A stretch of DNA of 20,435 nucleotides from an uncultured Pseudomonadota bacterium. Its GTDB lineage: Bacteria; Pseudomonadota; Gammaproteobacteria; Burkholderiales; SG8-41. The first letter of the stretch is position 1; each line of letters begins with the position of its first letter. Position numbers and translations under genes: made by a program. Positions 1-6,279 of this stretch are shown here, piece after piece. A model generated the notes under the pieces. That model was not told where the DNA came from. It saw nothing but the letters and a program-made list of their open reading frames with translations, and ran no database searches. The stretch is from NCBI GenBank assembly GCA_946885605.1, contig CAMPGR010000062.1, positions 1 to 20,435 on the forward strand. Reading direction: 5' to 3'.

Positions 1-70
1 CCTCCAGAGGCAGCCGGACGAACTCGCCGCGGCCCTGGTTGCTCGGCGTGTAGTAGAGCTCGTAGCGCAT
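1..70 (-). CDS. Glutathione S-transferase N-terminus (partial)
   Basis: Only the first 23 codons are in the window; the gene runs off the left edge. The peptide begins MRYELYYTPSNQGRGEFVRL, which resembles the first beta strand and first helix of the thioredoxin-like N-terminal domain of glutathione S-transferases, including the tyrosines near the start and the QGRGEFVRL helix seen in one GST subgroup. A GGGAG Shine-Dalgarno site lies just upstream of the ATG. The LOG-family gene ends 23 nt upstream on the same strand, so the two are probably co-transcribed. The family call rests on a short stretch, so the substrate cannot be guessed. Confidence 0.6.
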   Translation of the reverse strand, partial: MRYELYYTPSNQGRGEFVRLPLE

Positions 71-93
71 CGCACTCTCCCTTTTTTCGCTTC

Positions 94-909
94 TCACAGG
101 AACGCACCGCGCGCCGCCAGCGCATACTGGCGCAGGTGGCGCGTCACGATGTCGAACGCCTCGTCCACCGAGTCGGTCGGGTGGAAAAGCTTGAGGTCCT
201 CGCGATTGATCGTGCCGTAGCGCACGAGAGCGTCGAAATTGATAACGTCGCTCCAGTATTCCGCGCCAAAGAGGATGACGGCGAGCTCCTTGCGCATCTT
301 CCCCGTCTGGCGCAGCGTCAGTATCTCGAAAAGTTCGTCGAGCGTGCCGAAGCCGCCGGGAAAGACGAGCAGCGCTTTCGCGAGATAGGCGAACCAGAAC
401 TTGCGCATGAAGAAGTAATGGAAGTGGAACGAGAGCTCGCGCGTCACGTAGCGGTTGTCGAACTCTTCGACCGGGATCGAGATCGTGAGCCCGATATTGA
501 GCCCCTTCGCCTCCGACGCGCCGCGGTTCGCTGCTTCCATGATGCCGGGCCCGCCGCCGGTGCACACGACGAAGCGCCGCTCCTCGTCGGTCAGCTGTTT
601 CGACCAGAGGGTGAGGCGGTGCGCAAGCTCACGCGCCGCCTCGTAGTAGCGCGACATGCGGAGCAGCAGCCGCGCACGCTCGAGATCGCCCTCGCCGGCT
701 TCCGCCGCACGCACGGCCGCCTCCGCGTCCTCACGGGAAAGCAGCCGCGCCGAGCCCATGAAGACGATCGTATCCTCCACCCGGTAGTGCTCGAACCGGC
801 TTCGCGGTTCGAGGTATTCCGACAGTATCCGCAGCGGCCGGGCACTGCCGCTCAAGAGAAACGATTCTTTGAGATACGCCTTCTCCGAGGCGCGCCGTCG
901 CTCTTTCAT
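94..909 (-). CDS. LOG-family (TIGR00730-type) nucleotide phosphoribohydrolase
   Basis: Encodes 271 residues of a Rossmann-fold LOG protein, long misannotated as lysine decarboxylase. The family cleaves nucleoside 5'-monophosphates such as cytokinin riboside monophosphate, or related nucleotides, to a free base and ribose 5-phosphate; it is cytosolic. The signature loop PGGFGTLDE, the upstream CTGGGPGIMEAANRGA segment and the MRK motif (in FFMRKFWFAY) are all present, so the active site looks intact. The reading frame stays open far upstream, but the ATG at 909 is preceded by AAGGAG with a 7-nt spacer and family similarity starts after it, so that start was chosen. The N-terminal ~60 residues ahead of IVFMGSARL are an extension compared with short LOG proteins. 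It is divergent from the iron-sulfur gene at 1057 and upstream of a GST. The physiological substrate is not evident. Confidence 0.88.
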   Translation of the reverse strand: MKERRRASEKAYLKESFLLSGSARPLRILSEYLEPRSRFEHYRVEDTIVFMGSARLLSREDAEAAVRAAEAGEGDLERARLLLRMSRYYEAARELAHRLTLWSKQLTDEERRFVVCTGGGPGIMEAANRGASEAKGLNIGLTISIPVEEFDNRYVTRELSFHFHYFFMRKFWFAYLAKALLVFPGGFGTLDELFEILTLRQTGKMRKELAVILFGAEYWSDVINFDALVRYGTINREDLKLFHPTDSVDEAFDIVTRHLRQYALAARGAFL

Positions 910-916
910 AAAAGAA

Positions 917-922
917 CTCCTT
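917..922 (-). promoter_or_regulatory. Shine-Dalgarno site fixing the LOG start
   Basis: AAGGAG on the minus strand, 7 nt before the ATG at 909. It separates the real 271-residue LOG protein from the much longer open frame that continues upstream to about 1410 through the divergent gene. Confidence 0.75.
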
Positions 923-1056
923 GTGGAGAAGAGTGCATCGCGCATGCGACACGCTTGCCTGGCTTTCCGCGATGTACCGCATCGTAACAGGAACGCCGCC
1001 GCTTGGAGATTGCCTCGTCCTGTATCACAATGGCAATACTCAGGAGCCGATTCCCT

Positions 1057-1488
1057 ATGCAACGCGAGCCCATGCCCACCGGCGCGATGAAGGCATTCAT
1101 CCGCAAGGAAACCGCACGCATTCTCGAGAGCTGCACTCGGTGTGGCAAGTGTTTCGAAGCCTGCCCCATGACGCGCTACAGCCCCGCGTTGAACGGCGCG
1201 CGAGCCGAGACCGTTGTAACCGACGTCCTCAGCCTCCTGCGTGAGGAGGCTGTGAGTCCCCAGGCCGTTGCGTGGGCCTCGGTATGCGTGCGCAGCGGTT
1301 CGTGCGTGCCTGCGTGTCCGGAAAACGTGGATCCCAGAATGATGGTGCGGATCGCGCGCATGATGGCGTCCGGCGGGCTGGGGGGCGAGAAACGCATAGC
1401 GGCGCGGCACGACCGGGATTACTACGACCGCATCCGGGCGTTCGCGAAGCTGCAGCTGACCGATGCGGAGATGAAGGACTGGATGTAG
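1057..1488 (+). CDS. HdrC-like ferredoxin-type 4Fe-4S protein
   Basis: A 143-residue protein of the heterodisulfide reductase subunit C / dicluster ferredoxin type, expected to pass electrons to its HdrB-like neighbour. The first cluster motif is complete: C26, C29, C32 and C36 followed by Pro. The second reads CVRSGSCVPACP from residue 77, so the usual second cysteine is Ser80; cysteines 77, 83 and 87 remain. The start at ATG 1057 was chosen because AGGAG lies 10 nt upstream; an in-frame ATG at 1003 has no such support. No transmembrane segment is visible, so the complex is probably soluble. The next gene begins 14 nt after the stop. A weak promoter-like pair (TTGGAG, 17 nt, CACAAT at 1003-1031) precedes the gene. 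The electron donor and acceptor cannot be deduced from the window. Confidence 0.85.
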   Translation: MQREPMPTGAMKAFIRKETARILESCTRCGKCFEACPMTRYSPALNGARAETVVTDVLSLLREEAVSPQAVAWASVCVRSGSCVPACPENVDPRMMVRIARMMASGGLGGEKRIAARHDRDYYDRIRAFAKLQLTDAEMKDWM

Positions 1489-1502
1489 GAACGGGAGCGC
1501 GC

Positions 1503-2369
1503 ATGAGCGATCAGATCGTGTTCTGGTATGGCTGCAACGTGCTGCGGCACGGCGACATCATTCACAGTTGTCTCGACATTCTGCGGCTACTCGGTATCGA
1601 CGCCCGACCTGCCGGGGGCCCCGATTACTGCTGCGGCACGTCGAAGGACGAAAACCTCACTGCGGCCGACGGCATGGCGCGCCGCACGGTGACCAAGTTC
1701 AACGCCATGGGCCGCGACAAGGTCGTTGCATGGTGCCCGTCCTGTCATTCGCACATGACCGAGTTCATGGGACAGTCGTACCCGCCCGAGTTCGGTCTCA
1801 CTTATCTCGTGGATCTGCTCTACGAGCGTCGCACCGAGCTTGCCGCACTGCTCGAGCATCCGGTACCCATGCGCGTGCTCCTGCACAAGCACGTTGGATT
1901 CAACGACAAGGTCGCGGTCAACGAAAAGGTGCCGGAGCTGCTGCGCCTCATCCCCGGCATGGAAGTGGTGGAAGACGATTACGCCGCGCCGGGATACATG
2001 TGCGCGCTCCTGAGTTCCGTGCCGAAGGCCATGGCGGACATGCATCGCGAGACGCTGCGCCGAGTGGCGCTGCATCGTGCCGACGCGGTGGTCGCCACGT
2101 TCCATCAATGCTATCGCGAGATCTGCGGGCTCGAAGCGCACGCCAATACCAGGGCGTTCAACTACATCCATCTGCTCGCGCAGTCGATCGGCCTCGAGTA
2201 TGTGGACGAATACAAGGCATGGAAGAAAGCGGGCCCCAGAGCGGCGGCGCTGATCGGAGAAAAGCGCCTCGAGCAGGTCGGTGTCCAGTTCTTCGAGCGC
2301 GCGATGCTGCCGGAGCTCGTGAAGCGCCCGCTCGGCCTCGATCCGAAGCCGCCGGGATCGGACAAATAA
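1503..2369 (+). CDS. HdrB-like CCG-domain heterodisulfide reductase-related protein
   Basis: A 288-residue protein of the CCG-domain family (heterodisulfide reductase subunit B, glycolate oxidase GlcF, LutA relatives), which binds noncubane iron-sulfur clusters through cysteine-rich CCG repeats. The first repeat is complete: C11, the C43-C44-G motif, and C78-P-S-C81. The second half, residues ~123-210, keeps the fold-like layout but not the motif: HKH at 128-130 replaces the first cysteine, MCALLS at 166-171 replaces CCG, and C203 and C208 are five apart. It therefore probably carries one cluster instead of two. The ATG at 1503 follows a GGGAG site, and the HdrC-like gene sits 14 nt upstream, so the pair is an operon and probably a complex. 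No HdrA-like flavoprotein is visible. The substrate is unknown. Confidence 0.82.
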   Translation: MSDQIVFWYGCNVLRHGDIIHSCLDILRLLGIDARPAGGPDYCCGTSKDENLTAADGMARRTVTKFNAMGRDKVVAWCPSCHSHMTEFMGQSYPPEFGLTYLVDLLYERRTELAALLEHPVPMRVLLHKHVGFNDKVAVNEKVPELLRLIPGMEVVEDDYAAPGYMCALLSSVPKAMADMHRETLRRVALHRADAVVATFHQCYREICGLEAHANTRAFNYIHLLAQSIGLEYVDEYKAWKKAGPRAAALIGEKRLEQVGVQFFERAMLPELVKRPLGLDPKPPGSDK

Positions 2370-2387
2370 GGCGCACGCTGGCATGAC

Positions 2388-2393
2388 GGGAGG
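2388..2393 (+). promoter_or_regulatory. Shine-Dalgarno site arguing for a TTG start of the CinA-like gene
   Basis: GGGAGG with a 7-nt spacer to TTG 2401. The upstream ATG at 2383 has only AAGG at 11 nt. Family proteins begin about where the TTG start would put residue 1. Confidence 0.5.
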
Positions 2394-2400
2394 CACGGAA

Positions 2401-3705
2401 TTGCGCATCGAAGTGATCTGCACCGGCGACGAGGTGCTCACGGGCAAGATCATCAACACCAATTTCAGCTACATCAGCCAGAAGCTGGAGGATTTCGGCC
2501 TCTCGGTGCGCTGGGAGACGACGGTCGGCGACGACCGTGAGAGCCTGCTTCTTGCCTTCCGGCTTGCCGGCGAGCGCGCGGACGCGGTCATCGTGAACGG
2601 CGGGCTGGGCCCCACGGTGGACGATCTCTCGCAGGAGGTCGCTGCGCGCGCCGCGGGCGTGGAGCTCGTGCTGAACGAAGAGTGGCTCGCGCGCATGGAA
2701 GAATATTTTCGCCGCCGCAGCCGGGTGATGCCGCCCAACAACCGCAAGCAGGCGATGCTGCCGGCGGGTGCGGAAATCCTCGACAATCCCGTCGGCACCG
2801 CATGCGGATTCGCACTCGGCATCGGACGCGCGCGCTTCTACTTCACGCCCGGTGTGCCGCGCGAGATGCGGCGCATGCTGGAAGAGCAGATCATCCCGCG
2901 CCTCCTCGCCAAAAGCGGGATGCAGACCGCCATATTCCTGAAGCGCTTCCATTCGTACGGCATAGGCGAATCGCACGCGGACACGCTGCTCTCCGGCGTC
3001 GAAGCGCTCGTTCCCGACGGCAGCGTGAAGCTCGGCTTTCGCGCGCACTACCCGCAGCTCGAAACCAAGCTCACGGTGCGCGGCAAGGACATGGCCGATA
3101 TACGGCGCAAGCTCGAGCCGGTGGAGAACGAAGTTCGGCGCCGCCTTGGCAATTTCATCGTCGCCGAAGGGGACCAGACGCTCGAGCAGGTCGTGCTCGA
3201 AGCGCTCGCCCGCCGCGAGGCGACGCTTTCGCTCGCGGAAACGTTCACGAGCGGGCAGATCGCCGCCCGCATCGGACACCTGTCCGGCGCGGAGAAGATC
3301 CTCCGGCGCGGGATCGTGGCGCGCGATCTGGCGGAAATCTGTGCCGCGGCGGGCATCGAACGGGCGGCGGCGCCCCGGGCCGTAAACCGGGAAAGCGCGG
3401 AGGTCGTCGCCCGCGCGCTGTTGAGCGAGACGCGCAGCACGCATGCGCTGGCGGTCCTCATCGACGTGGACGAAGGCCCGGATCGCATCGACATCGGCGG
3501 AACGGTCTGCCTCGCGATCGCGACCGAAAACGACGTGGCTACGCGCCGCAGCCGCATCGTCGGCGGCCGCGACTGGGTACGCCTTGGCGCGGTGGAGATG
3601 GGGCTCGACTGCCTGCGCCGCTACCTGCAGGGCCTGCCGGTGCAAGAGCGTATCGACTTCGAAAAAGTGGAAGCCGCAAGCGAAGTGAGCCACGCCGCCT
3701 CGTGA
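2401..3705 (+). CDS. CinA/YfaY-type protein: MoCF-like domain plus degenerate CinA C-terminal domain
   Basis: About 434 residues from TTG 2401, or 440 if the ATG at 2383 is used. The N-terminal domain is the MoaB/MogA-like CinA fold: RIEVICTGDEVLTGKIINTN at the start, the GGLGPTVDDLS loop about 65 residues in, then NPVGTACGF and FTPGVPREM. The C-terminal CinA domain, which in PncC-type enzymes deamidates nicotinamide mononucleotide using the AESCTGG serine, is altered: the motif here is AETFTSG, and the usual TGIAGPGGG loop is gone. E. coli YfaY is a known family member lacking the same motif, and this protein resembles that branch in length and layout. NMN deamidation is thus unlikely; a pyrophosphatase-type activity of the N-terminal domain is possible. 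It follows the HdrB-like gene closely and may share its transcript. Confidence 0.83.
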   Translation: MRIEVICTGDEVLTGKIINTNFSYISQKLEDFGLSVRWETTVGDDRESLLLAFRLAGERADAVIVNGGLGPTVDDLSQEVAARAAGVELVLNEEWLARMEEYFRRRSRVMPPNNRKQAMLPAGAEILDNPVGTACGFALGIGRARFYFTPGVPREMRRMLEEQIIPRLLAKSGMQTAIFLKRFHSYGIGESHADTLLSGVEALVPDGSVKLGFRAHYPQLETKLTVRGKDMADIRRKLEPVENEVRRRLGNFIVAEGDQTLEQVVLEALARREATLSLAETFTSGQIAARIGHLSGAEKILRRGIVARDLAEICAAAGIERAAAPRAVNRESAEVVARALLSETRSTHALAVLIDVDEGPDRIDIGGTVCLAIATENDVATRRSRIVGGRDWVRLGAVEMGLDCLRRYLQGLPVQERIDFEKVEAASEVSHAAS

Positions 3706-3757
3706 GGCGAGCGCGCGGCGCGCAGGGGCCCTCTGCCCTGCCGCCTGCGGCAAGTGG

Positions 3758-3765
3758 TATACAAT
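3758..3765 (+). promoter_or_regulatory. Candidate -10 box upstream of lemA
   Basis: TATACAAT, containing TACAAT followed by CGCGC, about 39 nt before the lemA ATG. It sits in the only sizeable gap of the rightward run (3706-3803) and resembles the boxes before the hydrolase and DctP-like genes. No convincing -35 hexamer is seen at 16-18 nt. Confidence 0.45.
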
Positions 3766-3803
3766 CGCGCAGGCGATCTCGGTCTCCTCGGGGGAGGATA
3801 GAA

Positions 3804-4376
3804 ATGGTAGGCACCATCATCGTGCTCGGCGCACTGCTCGTCGTGGTTGTGTACTTCGTGATGATTTACAACAACCTCGTGCAGATCAAGCACAACGTAT
3901 CGAAGGCGTGGGCGAATATCGATGTCCTCCTCAAGCAGCGCCACGACGAGCTGCCGAAGCTCGTGGAGACCTGCAAGCAATACATGAAATTCGAGCAGGA
4001 GACGCTCGAGCGCGTCATGGAAGCGCGCTCGAAGGTCTTTGCCGCGCGCGAAGCGCAGAATATCGGCGCGCTCGGACAGGCGGAAGGGACGCTGCGCGCC
4101 TCACTCGGGAACCTCTTCGCGCTCGCAGAAGCCTATCCCGATCTCAAGACCAACCAGACGTTCCAGCAGCTGCAGGCGCGGGTCTCGAGCCTGGAGAACG
4201 CGATCGCCGACCGGCGCGAGTTCTATAACGAGTCGGTCAACATCAACAACGTCCGCATCGAGCAGTTTCCCGACACGTTCGTCGCCGGCATGTTCGGATT
4301 CCGGCCGGCGCAGTTGCTCGAATTCGACGCCGCTGAGAAAGCGGACGTGGACGTAAAGAAACTTTTCGCCGCCTGA
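3804..4376 (+). CDS. lemA: LemA family membrane-anchored protein
   Basis: A 190-residue LemA protein, near the usual family length. One N-terminal hydrophobic segment (about residues 4-24) precedes YNNLVQIKHNVSKAWANIDV, the family hallmark, and a long helical region with VSSLENAIADRREFYNESVN and a conserved FPDTFVAGMFGFRP near the end. LemA proteins are anchored helical bundle proteins of unresolved function, exposed mostly outside the cytoplasmic membrane. GGGGAGG lies 6 nt before the ATG at 3804, fixing the start; the longer open frame upstream overlaps the CinA-like gene and is not real. The GIDE-like membrane gene starts 24 nt after the stop, a pairing seen often in proteobacteria, so the two products probably act together in the envelope. 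Confidence 0.93.
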   Translation: MVGTIIVLGALLVVVVYFVMIYNNLVQIKHNVSKAWANIDVLLKQRHDELPKLVETCKQYMKFEQETLERVMEARSKVFAAREAQNIGALGQAEGTLRASLGNLFALAEAYPDLKTNQTFQQLQARVSSLENAIADRREFYNESVNINNVRIEQFPDTFVAGMFGFRPAQLLEFDAAEKADVDVKKLFAA

Positions 4377-4400
4377 CGTCCGCTTCATTCCGCCCCCGCG

Positions 4401-5294
4401 ATGGCCGGCCTTTTCAGGCATCACCGCGCGGAATGGCTTACCGGCAGTTTTCATTTCTTCATTCTGCTCGTTGCGATCGAGGCGGAAAGTGCCGAAGTGT
4501 GGCCGTGGGCGCTCGGGGCGATGGCGACCGTGAGCTTTTTCGCCTGGGCGGCGGCCTATCGCCGCTACCGGCAGATCCACGACAACCCGACATCGAAAGT
4601 CGCATCGGCCGCACAGGGTTACGTCGAGCTCTTCGGCCGCTCCGAGCTCCTGGACGGGAGCGTGCTCGTGAGCGGCCTCACGGGTCTGCCCTGCTGCTGG
4701 CGCCGCTATTACATCGAGCGCCGGACTTCGAAGGACAAGTGGGAATACGTCGACAGCGGCGAGAGCCACGACCATTTCCTGCTCGTGGACGATACGGGCG
4801 AGTGCGTGATCTCGCCGGACGGGGCGGAAGTCGTCACCGTGCACAAACAGACGTGGACGCAGGGGAGCTACCGCCACACCGAATGGCTGCTCGTGCCGAA
4901 GGACAAGCTCTATGCGATCGGCGAATTCTCGACCGCGAGCCGGGCCGTGGCCGATCAGGACGAACGGGCGGATGTGAGCCACCTTCTTGCCGACTGGAAG
5001 AAGGACAAGGCGGAGCTGCTCGCGCGCTTCGACCGCAACCACGACGGCGAGATCGACCTCCAGGAATGGGAGCACGCGCGGCTCGAAGCGCAGAAGGAAG
5101 TGCGGCAGCGCCACGCTGAAGGGCGCGCCGCGCCCACGGAAGGCGTGCATCTCCTGCGCAAGCCGCGCGATGCGCGCCTTTTTCTGCTCGCGTGCGAGCT
5201 TCCCGAAAAGCTGGGACGCCGCTATGCGGTCTGGAGCGCGGTTCACCTCTCCATTTTCCTCGGTGCGGGAGGCGCCGGGCTCATCATGCTGTGA
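4401..5294 (+). CDS. GIDE-like membrane protein with an EF-hand calcium loop
   Basis: A 297-residue membrane protein next to lemA. Hydrophobic segments lie at about residues 15-28 and 35-52, and again at 276-297. The middle (residues ~65-185) resembles the GIDE-type domain known from LemA-linked bacterial proteins: a QGYVELFGRSELLDG segment, then LPCCWRRYYIERR, then a region with VHKQTWTQGSYRHTEWLL. GIDE proteins are often labelled E3 ubiquitin ligases by homology to MUL1, but no RING finger is present here, so ligase activity should not be assumed. Residues 211-222 (DRNHDGEIDLQE) match the EF-hand loop at every ligand position (1 D, 3 N, 5 D, 6 G, 7 E, 9 D, 12 E). No clear Shine-Dalgarno site precedes ATG 4401. 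Calcium-dependent control is an inference. Confidence 0.8.
   Translation: MAGLFRHHRAEWLTGSFHFFILLVAIEAESAEVWPWALGAMATVSFFAWAAAYRRYRQIHDNPTSKVASAAQGYVELFGRSELLDGSVLVSGLTGLPCCWRRYYIERRTSKDKWEYVDSGESHDHFLLVDDTGECVISPDGAEVVTVHKQTWTQGSYRHTEWLLVPKDKLYAIGEFSTASRAVADQDERADVSHLLADWKKDKAELLARFDRNHDGEIDLQEWEHARLEAQKEVRQRHAEGRAAPTEGVHLLRKPRDARLFLLACELPEKLGRRYAVWSAVHLSIFLGAGGAGLIML
5031..5066 (+). other. EF-hand calcium-binding loop
   Basis: Twelve codons reading D-R-N-H-D-G-E-I-D-L-Q-E inside the GIDE-like protein. All canonical oxygen ligands, the Gly at position 6 and the hydrophobic residue at 8 are present. It lies in a charged helical stretch between the GIDE-like part and the C-terminal hydrophobic segment. 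Confidence 0.8.
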
Positions 5295-5347
5295 GCGGCA
5301 CACACCTTCGCCCACGCCTCGTGCACGACGCGGCGAGCGAAAGCTTT

Positions 5348-5353
5348 TACAAT
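5348..5353 (+). promoter_or_regulatory. Candidate -10 box directly at the hydrolase start
   Basis: TACAAT within CTTTTACAATCGCCC, with only 8 nt between it and the ATG at 5362. A transcript starting the usual ~7 nt after a -10 box would begin at or next to the start codon. No Shine-Dalgarno site is present, which fits a leaderless mRNA. No good -35 hexamer is seen. Confidence 0.5.
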
Positions 5354-5361
5354 CGCCCGCC

Positions 5362-6222
5362 ATGCGCACCGATTTTTTCCTGGGACTCAGCCCGAACGGT
5401 TTTCACCGCATCCACTATACCGAGTGGGGCGAGGCGGACAATCCGCGCATCGTTATCTGCGCACACGGCCTCGCGCGCACCGGACGCGACTTCGATGATC
5501 TCGCCCGCGCGCTGCAGGCGGATTTTCGCGTGATATGCCCCGATATCGTCGGACGCGGCCGCAGCGACTGGCTGACCGCCAGGGAGCACTACGGCTATCC
5601 CCAGTACATGGCGGACATGGCGGCGCTCATCGCCCGGGTTACGGCACGCGGCGCGAACCACGCGGTCCACTGGGTAGGCACGTCGATGGGTGGCATCATC
5701 GGCATGCTGCTCGCCTCGCGCGATCGCTCGCCCCTCGCGAAACTTGTCGTCAATGACGTGGGCGCGCTCATTCCCAAGGCTGCCCTCGAGAGGATCGGCA
5801 CTTATGTCGGCAGCACACCCCGCTTCCCCACGCTGGACGCGCTGGAGGCGCACGTGCGGCACGTCTCGGCGCCGTTCGGCGCCCTCACCGATGAGCAGTG
5901 GCGGCATCTCACGCTGCATGCCGCGCGTGAGCTCGACGATGGGTCGTGGACGACAGCCTACGACCCCGCGATCGGCATCCCGTTTCAGCAGGGCGCGCTG
6001 AACGACGTGAGCCTATGGGAGTACTGGGATGCGATACGCTGCCCGACGCTGCTGCTGCGCGGCGCGGAATCCGATCTGCTGCTCGAGGAGACTGCGCTTG
6101 CAATGACCACGCGTGGCCCGCGTCCTCGGCTCGTGGAGTTTGCCGGCGCCGGTCATCCACCAATGCTGATGGCGGAGGATCAGATCGCGGTCGTGCGCGA
6201 ATTTCTGCGCGAGCCGGTGTGA
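5362..6222 (+). CDS. Alpha/beta-hydrolase fold protein
   Basis: A 286-residue alpha/beta hydrolase, probably cytosolic, hydrolysing an ester or similar bond. The nucleophile elbow is GTSMGG with Ser108, preceded by the oxyanion strand CAHGLARTGRDFDDLA. Asp238 in LLRGAESD and His265 in GAGHPPML complete the catalytic triad. There is no signal peptide. The ATG at 5362 was chosen because a TACAAT box sits 8 nt upstream and the family domain starts at once; the open frame that extends upstream overlaps the GIDE-like gene. The next gene, DctP-like, starts 57 nt after the stop and has its own similar box, so the two need not share a transcript. The substrate cannot be read from sequence; the family includes esterases, haloperoxidase-like and C-C bond hydrolases. 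Confidence 0.87.
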   Translation: MRTDFFLGLSPNGFHRIHYTEWGEADNPRIVICAHGLARTGRDFDDLARALQADFRVICPDIVGRGRSDWLTAREHYGYPQYMADMAALIARVTARGANHAVHWVGTSMGGIIGMLLASRDRSPLAKLVVNDVGALIPKAALERIGTYVGSTPRFPTLDALEAHVRHVSAPFGALTDEQWRHLTLHAARELDDGSWTTAYDPAIGIPFQQGALNDVSLWEYWDAIRCPTLLLRGAESDLLLEETALAMTTRGPRPRLVEFAGAGHPPMLMAEDQIAVVREFLREPV

Positions 6223-6265
6223 ACGCGTGCGGCTCGATTTTCTCCGCGTATCCTGCAGCGTCCGG

Positions 6266-6271
6266 TAGAAT
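6266..6271 (+). promoter_or_regulatory. Candidate -10 box directly at the DctP-like start
   Basis: TAGAAT followed by CGCGCGTC and then the ATG at 6280, an 8-nt gap identical to that of the hydrolase gene. There is no Shine-Dalgarno site between, again fitting a leaderless transcript. Confidence 0.5.
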
Positions 6272-6279
6272 CGCGCGTC

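Noticed and set aside
1228..1256. Strong hairpin (AGCCTCC, 7-nt loop, GGAGGCT, plus CTC/GAG) inside the HdrC-like gene
   Set aside because: It lies within conserved-looking coding sequence, has no U-tract, and no gene boundary is near; probably a chance product of GC-rich codons.
910..1410. Upstream extension of the LOG frame to 438 residues
   Set aside because: The added part is antisense to the HdrC-like gene, has no family similarity, and a good Shine-Dalgarno site marks the ATG at 909.
3720..3752. Possible terminator hairpins after the CinA-like gene (CAGGG...CCCTG and GCCG-CCTG-CGGC)
   Set aside because: No T-run follows and the stems are short; not enough for a rho-independent terminator.
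5319..5328. Palindrome TCGTGCACGA upstream of the hydrolase gene
   Set aside because: Ten bases only, one copy, no known operator match; expected by chance at this GC content.
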